A DNA stretch of 64,000 nucleotides from Plantactinospora mayteni (GTDB lineage Bacteria > Actinomycetota > Actinomycetes > Mycobacteriales > Micromonosporaceae), in the NCBI RefSeq assembly GCF_016862935.1, contig NZ_BONX01000002.1:62001-126000 (forward strand), read 5' to 3'. The notes beneath the pieces are model-generated. The model was not told the origin of the DNA. It searched no databases and saw only the letters and a program-made list of their open reading frames with translations. Position numbers and translations under genes: made by a program. The first letter of the stretch is position 1, and each line of letters starts with the position of its first letter. Below are positions 35,480 through 44,900 of the stretch, piece by piece.

Positions 35480-38400
35480 GTGGAGGGATCCGGCGAGAAC
35501 GCCGTGCGCCTCGGCGCGCTGGTGCAGCGGTTTCGTCGCCAGGCCGGCCTGACCCAGCAGGAGGTCGCCGACCGGGCCGGGATGAGTGTCGGCGGGCTGC
35601 GGGACCTGGAGCAGGGCCGGGTAGGGCGACCCCGCCCGGCCACCCTACGCCGGCTCGCCGCCGCCCTGCGGCTCCCCGAGTCCGCCGCGACCGAGCTGGA
35701 CCGGCTGCGCCTGCGCGACGCGGCCACCCCGTACGGCCTGCGGATCCAGGTACTCGGTCCACTCACCGTCGCGGTGAACGGGAACCCGGTCGACCCTGGC
35801 TCGACCCGCCAGTGCGCCCTGCTGGGCCTGCTGGCCGTCCGGGCGAACACGCCGGTCAGCCTGGACGCCCTGATCGAGGTGGTCTGGGGGACACAGCCGC
35901 CACCGGCCGCCGCCGAGCTGATCCAGAGCCGGATGTCGCGACTGCGCCGGCGCCTGGGGACGTCGGGGCGAGCGACGTCGCCGACCTGGTCACTGGACGC
36001 CACCAAGGGCGGCTACCAGCTCACCGTCAGCGACGAGCAGGTGGACCTGTTGCCGTTCCGCCGCCTGGTCGAACAGGGCCGCCGAGCCGGCGAGGCCGGG
36101 GACGCCGCGGCGGCGTACGCCTGCTACCAGCAGGCTGTGGCGCTGTGCCGGGGCGAGCCGCTGGCCGACGTCGGGGTGCTGCGCTCACACTCGGCGGTAA
36201 CCGCGCTGGATCGGGAATGGCGCCGGGTGGTGGTGGAGTACGCGGACTTCGCCGCCGCCCTGGGGCAGCACGACCGGGTACTGCCGATGCTGCGCCAGGT
36301 GACCGAGGCCGATCCGCTGGACGAGCCGGCGCACGCTCGGCTGATCGCCGCGCTGGCCGCCGGCGGCGAGCCGGCCGCGGCGCTCGCCGCGTACGACCGG
36401 CTGCGCCGGCGGCTGGCGGACGACCTGGGCGTCGACCCGGTGCCCGAGCTGCAACGGCTGCACCAGACGATCCTGCGCGGCGAACCGGTCAGCGCCGCCA
36501 CCCCGGCCCGCTCCCCGGCCAGCCCGCCTGCCGCTCCGGGAGCGATCTCTCCGGTGCTGGCCAGGCTGGACGTGCCGGCCCAGCTCCCGATCGAGGCGCC
36601 CGGCTTCACCGGCCGGCAGGCCGAACTCGCCCGGCTCGACGCGGCCCTGGCGGCGGTCGGCCCGGACCGGACCGCGGTGATCTGCGTCGTGTCCGGGACC
36701 GCGGGGGTGGGGAAGACCGCGCTCGCGGTGCGTTGGGGGCACCGGGTACGCGACCGGTTTCCGGACGGGCAGCTCTACTTCAACCTGCGCGGCTTCGGCG
36801 CTGCCGGCGGGTCGAACCGGCAGCCCGGCGACCCGACCGGCTCGGCGGTGAGCCCCGAGGAGGCGGTACGCGCGTTCCTGGACGCCCTGGCCGTGCCCGC
36901 CGCCCGGATCCCGGCCAACCCGCAGGCCCAGGCCGCCCTGTACCGCACCCTGCTGGCCGGCAGGCGGGTGCTGGTGGTGCTGGACAACGCCCGAGACGCC
37001 GAGCAGGTCCGGCCGCTGCTGCCCAGCACGCCGGGCTGCCTCGCCGTGGTGACCAGCCGGAACCCGCTTACCGGCCTGGTCGCGGCCGAGGGCGCGCACC
37101 CGGTGCCGGTGTCGCTGCTGTCCGTTGTGGAGGGCCGTGAGTTGCTCGCCCGCCGCCTCGGCGCCGACCGGACGGCAGCCGAGCCGGACGCGGTGGACGA
37201 GATCGTCGACAGGTGCGCCGGGCTGCCCCTGGCCCTGGCCGTGGTCGCCGCCCGGGCCACCGTCGATCTTCGACAATCGCTGGACGCGTTCGCCACGCAG
37301 CTACGGGACACCGTCAGCCGCCTGGACACCCTCGACGCCGGTGACCCGGCCACCGCCGTCCGGGCCACGTTCTCCTGGTCCTACCACTCCCTCACCGCAC
37401 CGGCTGCCCGGCTGTTCCGGTTGTTGGGCCTGCATCCCGGACCGGAGGTCGCCCCGCCCGTCGCGGCCACTCTGGCCGGCGTACCCGTGGCCACGGTGCG
37501 CGCCCTGCTGGCCGAGCTGGCCCGCGCGCACCTGGTCGCCGAGGACGTGCCGGGGCGGTACGCGTTCCACGACCTGTTGCGCGCGTACGCCGGCGAGCTC
37601 GCGTACACGGTGGAGTCCGAGGCCGACCGCGTCGCCGCGGTACACCGGATGACGGACCACTACCTGCACACCGGGTACGCCGCCAGCATGCTGCTCGACC
37701 GGCACCAGGAGCCGGTCACGCCGGCCCCGCCGCTACCGGGCGTCGTCGTCGTGGAGCTGGCCGACCACCGGGCCGCGCTGACCTGGTTCAGCACCGAGCA
37801 CCGGAACCTGCTGGCCGCCGTCCGGCAGGCGAGCGGCGCCGGGCTCGACCGGCACACCTGGCAGCTCGCCCACGTCGTGGACATGTTCCTGGACCGGCGC
37901 GGGCTGTGGCATGACCAGGTCGTGGCCTGGCAGGCAGCGCTGCGTGCCGCCGAGCGGCTGGCCGATCAGAACGGGCAGGCGGAGGCCCACCGCCGGCTGG
38001 GCCACGCCGATCTCCGCCTCGGTCGCCACCGTGACGCCGAAGCGCGCCTTCGGTCCGCCCTCGACGGGTTCACCGGGGCCGGCAGCCGGATCGGCCAGGC
38101 ACACACGCACCGCTACCTGGCCCACCTGGCCGACCGGAAGGGGGAGCGGCAGCAGGCACTCGCGCACGCCCGGCAAGCGCTCGCGCACTACCAGGCGGCC
38201 GGGCACCAGCGCGGGCAGGCCGACGCCCTCAACGGAGTCGGCTGGCATCTGACCCTGCTCGGCGACCACGCGGGGGCGATCCGCCACTGCGAGCAGGCGC
38301 TCCCGCTGCTGCGGGGGCTCGGTGACCGCCGGGGCGAGGCCGCCACCTGGGACAGCCTCGGCCACGCCCACCACCACCTCGGCCAGTACGGGGAGGCGGT

Positions 38401-38617
38401 GGAGTGCTACCAGCGGGCGATCGCCCTGAACCGGGACCTCGGCGACCGCTACTACGAGGCGGTGTCCCTTGGCCATCTCGGCGACAGCCACCGGGCGACC
38501 GGCGAGCACGGCGCCGCCCGGGATGCCTGGCGGCGGGCACTGGAGATTCACGAGGCGCTCGGCCACCCGGACGCCGAGCAGGTTCGCGGCAAGCTCGACG
38601 AGCCTTACCCGTCGTGA
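35480..38617 (+). CDS. XRE-HTH/SARP fusion regulator with NB-ARC and TPR domains
   Basis: 1045 aa. It differs from AfsR by an extra N-terminal XRE HTH (RLGALVQRFRRQAGLTQQEV, SVGGLRDLEQGRVGRPRPAT). Then come an OmpR-type winged helix (RIQVLGPLTVAVNGNPVDPG), BTAD (VDLLPFRRLVEQGRRAGEAG), NB-ARC with VSGTAGVGKTALAVRWGHRV and RRVLVVLDNARDAEQVRPLL, and TPRs (HHHLGQYGEAVECYQRAIAL). GTG 35480 is used; GTG 35504 is possible. It is divergent from the AfsR-like gene. Two DNA-binding modules in one chain suggest it may bind composite sites. Confidence 0.9.
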   Translation: MEGSGENAVRLGALVQRFRRQAGLTQQEVADRAGMSVGGLRDLEQGRVGRPRPATLRRLAAALRLPESAATELDRLRLRDAATPYGLRIQVLGPLTVAVNGNPVDPGSTRQCALLGLLAVRANTPVSLDALIEVVWGTQPPPAAAELIQSRMSRLRRRLGTSGRATSPTWSLDATKGGYQLTVSDEQVDLLPFRRLVEQGRRAGEAGDAAAAYACYQQAVALCRGEPLADVGVLRSHSAVTALDREWRRVVVEYADFAAALGQHDRVLPMLRQVTEADPLDEPAHARLIAALAAGGEPAAALAAYDRLRRRLADDLGVDPVPELQRLHQTILRGEPVSAATPARSPASPPAAPGAISPVLARLDVPAQLPIEAPGFTGRQAELARLDAALAAVGPDRTAVICVVSGTAGVGKTALAVRWGHRVRDRFPDGQLYFNLRGFGAAGGSNRQPGDPTGSAVSPEEAVRAFLDALAVPAARIPANPQAQAALYRTLLAGRRVLVVLDNARDAEQVRPLLPSTPGCLAVVTSRNPLTGLVAAEGAHPVPVSLLSVVEGRELLARRLGADRTAAEPDAVDEIVDRCAGLPLALAVVAARATVDLRQSLDAFATQLRDTVSRLDTLDAGDPATAVRATFSWSYHSLTAPAARLFRLLGLHPGPEVAPPVAATLAGVPVATVRALLAELARAHLVAEDVPGRYAFHDLLRAYAGELAYTVESEADRVAAVHRMTDHYLHTGYAASMLLDRHQEPVTPAPPLPGVVVVELADHRAALTWFSTEHRNLLAAVRQASGAGLDRHTWQLAHVVDMFLDRRGLWHDQVVAWQAALRAAERLADQNGQAEAHRRLGHADLRLGRHRDAEARLRSALDGFTGAGSRIGQAHTHRYLAHLADRKGERQQALAHARQALAHYQAAGHQRGQADALNGVGWHLTLLGDHAGAIRHCEQALPLLRGLGDRRGEAATWDSLGHAHHHLGQYGEAVECYQRAIALNRDLGDRYYEAVSLGHLGDSHRATGEHGAARDAWRRALEIHEALGHPDAEQVRGKLDEPYPS

Positions 38618-38651
38618 TCAGGGCGCCCGGCCCGGCATAAGAACGACGTGA

Positions 38652-38684
38652 TGTGCGGATTATGTGCATGCCACTGCGAAAATT
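38652..38684 (+). promoter_or_regulatory. SARP-like direct repeat and -10 of the peptidoglycan-binding protein gene
   Basis: TGTGCGGATTATGTGC at 38652-38667 (11-bp period), then 11 nt and AAAATT as a candidate -10. It is on the plus strand, matching the orientation of the gene it precedes. Confidence 0.6.
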
Positions 38685-38747
38685 ATCGCCGGTTGAACAC
38701 ATGTGGGTGGCAATCCGTTACGCGCTTCGGTCGCGGGGAGGACAGCG

Positions 38748-39371
38748 ATGGGACTCAGGATATTGCGGTTCCGGCGGATGCTGCTGTCCGCGGCGCTCGC
38801 ATGCGTCGGTGTCGGCGTCGTACCAGCCACTGCCAGCGCCGACCCGATCCGGCCGCTGAACATCGACCGCGACTACCTGGACGTCGCCGCCGGCACCCCT
38901 GAACCGCCGTCCGGGTGCGCCCCGGTCAACCTCGACTTCCCGGCCTACCCGGAGCTCACCGGCGGGGCCACCGGCGACGCCGTCCGGGCGGTCCAGTGCC
39001 TGCTCGACAACGCCGGTTTCTCACCCGGCGAGGGCTACCCGACCGGCACGTACGACGAGTCGACCAGCGCGGCGGTCCGGGCGTTCCAGCAGATCGTCGG
39101 CTTGGGGCCGAGCAGCGACGTCGACTCGCACACCTGGACCGCGTTGCTCGCCTTCGGTGACACGCCGACCCTGCGCAACGGGTCCGCCGGCGCCGCGGTA
39201 CGGCGGCTACAGCGTGCCCTGACCGCCGCCCTGTCCCGCACGGTGGGCATCGACGGCCAGTTCGGAGCGATTACCGAACAGGCCGTCCGCGACTACCAGA
39301 CCACCCGCGGCCTGGGCGCCGACGGCGTTGTCGGCCCGCAGACCTGGGCCGCCCTCCAGACTGGCAGGTAG
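38748..39371 (+). CDS. secreted protein with two peptidoglycan-binding domains
   Basis: 207 aa. ATG 38748 follows GGGGAGGACAGCG. Signal peptide MLLSAALACVGVGVVPATAS. Two PG_binding_1 domains: first around GATGDAVRAVQCLLDNAGF to STSAAVRAFQQIVGL; second around GSAGAAVRRLQRALTAAL to GADGVVGPQTWAALQTGR. No catalytic domain is present, so it probably binds the wall or modulates a partner enzyme. It lies downstream of the SARP fusion gene, with a SARP-like box 81 bp upstream. Confidence 0.87.
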   Translation: MGLRILRFRRMLLSAALACVGVGVVPATASADPIRPLNIDRDYLDVAAGTPEPPSGCAPVNLDFPAYPELTGGATGDAVRAVQCLLDNAGFSPGEGYPTGTYDESTSAAVRAFQQIVGLGPSSDVDSHTWTALLAFGDTPTLRNGSAGAAVRRLQRALTAALSRTVGIDGQFGAITEQAVRDYQTTRGLGADGVVGPQTWAALQTGR

Positions 39372-39480
39372 TGGCGCCGGAAGTGTCTCCGACCCGGGCC
39401 GGGGCCGGCGAGGCGCTCCTCGCGGTCAACCGGCGTGGGTCCGTCCGCCGGTCCTGATCGTGCCAGATTGAGAGCCAGAC

Positions 39481-41826
39481 ATGAACGATCGACGCACTCC
39501 CGGATACTCCCGGCGCGCGTTGTTGGGGGCGGGTGCCGCCGTCGCGGCCGGTACCGTCGCACCCACCGTGCTGGCCACCGGCGGCTCGGCCGCACCCCGC
39601 CCGAGCGCCGCCGACGACTTCGCGCTGATGCGCCAGCAGTGGCGCGCGTTGCACGTCACCAGCGGCTACGACCCGGCCGATCCGGCGGTCGCCCGGGTGC
39701 TGACCAGGATCACCGACGACGGGCAGCGGTGGTGGTCGAGCATGGCGAAGGGGTCGGGCCGGACGTACCTGTGGTCGGATGCCCGACCTGCCGTCCACCG
39801 GTCGTTCGCGATCCGGGACTCGTTCGTCCGGCTCAGGGCGATGGCGCTGGCCTGGGCCACGCCCGGTGCGGGGCTGGCCGGAGACGCCACGCTGCTGGCG
39901 GACACCATCGGCGGCCTGGATTGGATCGTGGCGAACTGGTACGACGCCCCCCGTCCGCCGGACGACAACTGGTACGAGTGGGAGATCAGCGGCCCACGGG
40001 CATTCAACGACGCGCAGGTGATCCTCTACGACCGGCTGGCCGCCAGCAAGCTGTCGGCGTACGGCCGGGCGACGGCCCGGCACACGCCGAGGCCGGTGTA
40101 CACCGCGGCCAACCGGGCGCTGACCGCGCACGTGGTCGTCGGACGGGGGGCGCTGCTCTCCGACGCCGCCACCGTCGCCTCCGGCGTGGCCGGACTCGGC
40201 GACGTCCTCGGCTACGTCACCTCGGGTGACGGCTTCTACCGGGACGGCTCGTTCATCCAGCACGACTACTACCCGTACGCCGGCTCGTACGGGGCATCCA
40301 TTCTGGACGCCCTGGCGCCGGCGCTGGCGACGGTCGCGGGCACCGCCCGGCAGATCGACGGATCGATGGCGGTGAACTGGATCCGGGACGCGTTCGACCC
40401 GCTGATCTGGCGGGGCGCCTTCATGGACATGGCGATGGGTCGGGTGATCTCCCGGCCCGACGAACAGAACCACGCCATGGGCGGATACACCCTGACCGCG
40501 GCGCTCGGCCTGATCCCGGCCGTACCCGCCGGCGACCAGCCCTGGCTCCGCTCCGTACTCAAGGAATGGCTGCTGGCCGACGCCTCCGGTGACCCGCTGC
40601 CGGACCGGAACATTCCGGTCCGGCTGACCGCCGCCGCGCTGATGAACGACGACACCGTTGCGCGGCGTGGCCCGTTGGCCGTCAGCAAGGTGTACCCGAG
40701 ACAGGACCGGATCGTGCACCGCAAGCCGACCTGGGCGCTGGGCATCTCGATGTTCTCCAGCCGGATCGCCAACTACGAGTCCATCAACGACGAGAACCTG
40801 CGCGGGTGGCTCACCGCGGACGGGGCGACCTACCTGTATGTCGGCGATGGCGGCGAGTTCGGCAACGGGTACTGGCCGACCGTCGACCCGACCCGGATCC
40901 CGGGCACCACGGCGGAGGTACGGTCCCGGTCGGCCGCCGAAGGCAGGGGCTATCGCAGCACGGTCAACTGGGCCGGCGGCGCCACCGCGGAGGGCCGGTA
41001 CACGGCCGGCGGAATCAACCTCGCGGCGCAGGGCTCGACGTTGACCGCCAAGAAGTCGTGGTTCTGCTTCGACGAGGAGGTGGTGGCGCTCGGCGCCGCC
41101 ATCACCGCCTCGGGCGGCGGGCGGATCAACACCTATGTCGAGAACCGCCAGCTCGGCGGGGCGGAGAAACTGCTCGTCAACGGCGCCGAGGTGGTCGCCG
41201 CGCCGGGCTGGACCGAGGTCCCGGGGACCCGGTGGCTGCACCTCACCGGCGTGGGCGGGTACGTCTTTCCCACCCCGACCCAGGTCGACTTCCGGCGGGA
41301 GGCCCGCACCGGCCGCTGGACCGACATCAACAAGCACCCGGTGTACGCCGGCCAGACCGGTGCGATCACCCGGACGTACCTCAGCGCGTGGATCGAACAC
41401 GGCACCAGCCCCAGCAACGCCAGCTATGCGTACGTCCTGCTGCCTACCGCGACGCCGGAACGGACCGCCGAGTACGCCGCAAGCCCGAACACCCGGGTGG
41501 TGGCGAACACGCCGACGGTGCAGGCGGCCCGGGCGCTGTCCAGCGGCGTACTCGCGATCAACTTCTGGGCCGCCGGCACCGCGTCGATCGTCACCAGCCA
41601 GAACGCGGGGTCGGTCGTCCTGGTCGAGCGCCCCACCGAGCTGGTGCTGGCGGTAGCCGACCCGACCCACCGGGCCAGCCAGATCCGGCTGACCGTCAAC
41701 ACCGCCGCCACCAGCGTGCTGACACCCGACCCGAACGTGCAGGTCGTCACCCTCGACCCGTTGACCGTGCTGGTCAACGTCTCCGGAGCCGCCGGCGCCA
41801 CCCGCACCATCCGGCTCACGCGCTGA
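39481..41826 (+). CDS. secreted polysaccharide lyase family 8 enzyme (hyaluronate/chondroitin/xanthan lyase type)
   Basis: 781 aa with a twin-arginine-type signal (SRRALLGAGAAVAAGTVAP). PL8 features: aromatic patch DDNWYEWEISGPRA, then the catalytic triad Asn211 (AANRALT), His261 (DGSFIQHDYYPYAGSYG) and Tyr270 in the same segment. The beta-sandwich half has NHAMGGYTLTAALG, NGYWPTVDPTRIPGTT and KSWFCFDEEVVALGA. It would cleave uronate-containing polymers by beta-elimination; the substrate cannot be told. No SARP-like box precedes it. It converges on the RHS gene, with palindrome copy C and a terminator between them. Confidence 0.92.
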   Translation: MNDRRTPGYSRRALLGAGAAVAAGTVAPTVLATGGSAAPRPSAADDFALMRQQWRALHVTSGYDPADPAVARVLTRITDDGQRWWSSMAKGSGRTYLWSDARPAVHRSFAIRDSFVRLRAMALAWATPGAGLAGDATLLADTIGGLDWIVANWYDAPRPPDDNWYEWEISGPRAFNDAQVILYDRLAASKLSAYGRATARHTPRPVYTAANRALTAHVVVGRGALLSDAATVASGVAGLGDVLGYVTSGDGFYRDGSFIQHDYYPYAGSYGASILDALAPALATVAGTARQIDGSMAVNWIRDAFDPLIWRGAFMDMAMGRVISRPDEQNHAMGGYTLTAALGLIPAVPAGDQPWLRSVLKEWLLADASGDPLPDRNIPVRLTAAALMNDDTVARRGPLAVSKVYPRQDRIVHRKPTWALGISMFSSRIANYESINDENLRGWLTADGATYLYVGDGGEFGNGYWPTVDPTRIPGTTAEVRSRSAAEGRGYRSTVNWAGGATAEGRYTAGGINLAAQGSTLTAKKSWFCFDEEVVALGAAITASGGGRINTYVENRQLGGAEKLLVNGAEVVAAPGWTEVPGTRWLHLTGVGGYVFPTPTQVDFRREARTGRWTDINKHPVYAGQTGAITRTYLSAWIEHGTSPSNASYAYVLLPTATPERTAEYAASPNTRVVANTPTVQAARALSSGVLAINFWAAGTASIVTSQNAGSVVLVERPTELVLAVADPTHRASQIRLTVNTAATSVLTPDPNVQVVTLDPLTVLVNVSGAAGATRTIRLTR

Positions 41827-41858
41827 GGCTCCACCAGCCGGCCCATTCCGGCTTGCCA

Positions 41859-41881
41859 CGCGGTTCAGGTTGAAAGGTTCA
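41859..41881 (-). repeat. dispersed palindromic element, truncated copy C
   Basis: Minus-strand reading starts with the terminal arm TGAACCTTTCAACCT and continues GAACCGCG, as at the left end of copies A and B; the inner hairpin and right arm are absent. It lies between the convergent lyase and RHS genes. Confidence 0.6.
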
Positions 41882-41896
41882 CTCCTCACAGCGAAA

Positions 41897-41927
41897 AGAT
41901 CAGCGCCGCGAACCGCGGCGCTGATCT
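41897..41927. terminator. bidirectional terminator hairpin
   Basis: AGATCAGCGCCGCG and CGCGGCGCTGATCT form a perfect 14-bp stem with a 3-nt loop, between the stops of the convergent lyase (41826) and RHS (41944) genes. Confidence 0.8.
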
Positions 41928-41943
41928 CATCTGAAGTAGGGCC

Positions 41944-44900
41944 TTAATGCATGTCGAAGAGTCGCTTCGCCTTGTCCCCCCATATCGCCTCGCTGCCGTT
42001 GGAGACGGCGTCCTTGACGAACAGCGCGGCGTCGGTGCCGACGAGTTTCCCCTCCGCCTCCCCGGCCGCCCTCTCGCGGTTGGCGACGCGGGCGTTGGCC
42101 CTGGTGAGCTGGTCGACCCGGCCGGGCGCGTCCCTCGGCATCGCACGGGCCGCCGTCTGGGCGCGGCGGGCGGAGTTGATCGCGAGTTGCGCCCCCCTGC
42201 CGAGGCCGAACGTCACCAGACCGGCCGCCTCCCAGCCGGCGGTTCTGATGTTCCCGTCCCCGAGGGCCACGCCCATGTCGACTGCGGTCATCGCGGCCGC
42301 GCCCAAGCCGCAGATGGCGGAGCAGAGGGGGATGAACGCCCCGAGGGCCAAACCCGTTTTGAGAATCTTCCAGCCCGCCCCACCCGGCTTCATCGCTGCC
42401 CCTGCCTTGGCAAGGCCCCTGCTGGCCGCCCCGGCCGCCTTTCTAGCCCCGTTGACGATATTCCTCTTCATTCGGTTGATGTGCGGGCTGGCCTTCTTCC
42501 ATGCCTTCTTGACCTCGTCCTTGATCCAGGTCTTTATCCGCCGGACCTCTGTGACCCATTCCGTGATCTTTTTGGTGATGGTGCGCCAGAGCTGCTTGAC
42601 CTGCTCCACCCACTTCGTGACCTGCCTCCAGGCCGACTTGATGAGGTTGCCGATGAACGGGATCTTTATGACCCATCTCACGGGTTCCCAGCTCGTGAAG
42701 GCCACCCAGGTTCTTTCCCAGTAGGGCTGCTTCTCCGTTACGGACTTGACCTTCATCTTCTTGACGTGCTGGGTGCTGATGGCCCACCGATCACCGTTCG
42801 GGTCGGCGTAGGTGACGGGGTTGTTGTTGGAGTAGGTGTAGCCGTTGGCCTGTTGCGGTTCGTTGTGGTCGGTCACCGGGTCGACCGAGATGAACCGGCC
42901 GAGCGCCGGATCGTACTCGCGGGCGCCGAGATGGACCAGACCGGTGCCGGGGTCGGCGGTGCCGCCGACGAATGCCTTCTCGCCGGGCCACGCCACCGCC
43001 GCGCCGCGGACCTCGCCGTACGGGGTGTGCCTGCGGCGCTTCACGTTCTGGCTGCTCGCATCGATGGCGATCTCCGGCGTCCCGTGATGGTCGAGCGCCA
43101 GCCAGTTCAGCGCGTTGTCGGCCGAGGTGCGTACCGCGATGGTACGGCCGCCGAATCCGTAGTACCGGGTGCCGGTCACGGTGCTGTTGGGCGCCAGACG
43201 CAGCTCGGTCTCGCCGAGGTAGAGGGTCGTGCCGTTGGCATCGCGCCGGATCAGCCGGGTACCCCCGGCGTCGTAGAGGAAGCTCGTGGTGGCTCCCGCC
43301 TTGGTGATGCTGCTGACGCGACCTTCCGCATCCCAGGTGAGAATCTGCTCGTCGGTCCCCTTCCGCCGGCTTGCCGTGTTTCCGGCGGCGTCGTAACCGA
43401 ACTCCTCGACCTGCGCCGCGCCGTCGGGTCCGGTCGTGGTCACCCGGCTCACGGCGTGCGGCCGGGCCTGGCCCGCGGCCGGATAGCTGTACACGCTCGT
43501 GGTCCGAGCGCCACCCGGGGTGGTACGGGTCTCCGAGAGCCGGTTGCCGATCTTGTCGAACGTCCACGAGTGCCAGTACGGTGCCGGGCCGCCGAGCCCG
43601 CCCGCCGCTGGCGCTGCTTGGCAGTCACCCGAGGCCGGTGTCCACGCCTCGGAAAGCCGTCGAAGGTGGTCGTACCGGAAGCACTGGGTCTCCTCGGCTT
43701 TCTCGGCACGATCGGCGATCGACGTGATGTTGCCGGCCGGGTCGTAGCCGTAGACGAAATCGGCCACGCGTTGTGGCGCGGCGTCGCGGGAGACCACGGC
43801 CCGGGCCAGCCGATGGGTGCCGTACTCGTACTCGTATCCGAGCCGGGTGGCCGCTCCCCCGGCCGAGAGCGTCAACTGGCGCAGCTCACCGAACTGGGTG
43901 TACTCGGTGGCGGTGACGTAACTGCTCGCCCCGCTGAGCGTGACCGCCTGCCCGAGGCTGTCGTACCCGGTGGTGATCTGCTCGGCGGGGAGCCCACCGG
44001 CGGCGGGCAACCCCACCGTGGCCGACGATCCGTCCACCTTGTACGTCTGGCTGGACTCGTATCTACCGGCCAGCGCCCCTTCGCTTGCCGGGATGGTGAC
44101 CCGCGTCCCGGTCGGCCGGCCGGCGGCGTCGAACCCGGTGACCTCGGAGATGTAGGCGCTGGTGCCGACGTACCGGGCGGCGGCGATCTGACTGCCGCGA
44201 GCCGGTGTGCCGTCGGGAAGCGTGTCGTAGGTCCGGCTGGTTAGTTTGGTGCCGCTCAGCGATCCCTCGAAAGTCGCCGTTTGCCGGCCGAGGATGTCGT
44301 AGGCATGGGCGATGGTGCTGCCGCGCGCGTCCCGGGTCGTGACGATCTCCCCGGCATCGTTGTAGGTGACATCGGTGGCGCCACGGTCCGGCTCCTCAGC
44401 GCGAATCCGGAGACCCCGCAGATCGTATTCGTACCGCCAGACGTTGCCGGCAGGGTCGGTGACCGTGGCAATTTCCCCGCGGTTGGTGTACGTGTACTTC
44501 GTCGCGTCGTACGTGCCGGTCGGCGAAGCGCCGTGGTACTCGCGGAGCTCGATCAGGTTGCCTTCCGCGTCCGTGATCCTTGTCGTCGGTGTCTCGCCGT
44601 CGGGCGGATCGACATCGTGCCGGTTGACGCCGTAGGTGTGCGTGGTGCGCCACTTCTCGAGTCCGTCGACCATCAACATGATGTTCGTCGGGCGTTCGTT
44701 CTCGTCGAACACGGTGCGCACTTGCGCCGGCATCATGTTCTCGTCCGCGAGGACCACGTCGGTGCCCGGTGGCGCATCGTTGTAGTACGGCCCGTTCTCC
44801 TTCACGACGAGGCCACGCGAGTCGTAGACCTTGTCGCTGAGGATGCGGCCGCCGCCGGGTGCGGGCTCCTGGGTCTGCCGTGGCCGCATCAGGCCGTCGT

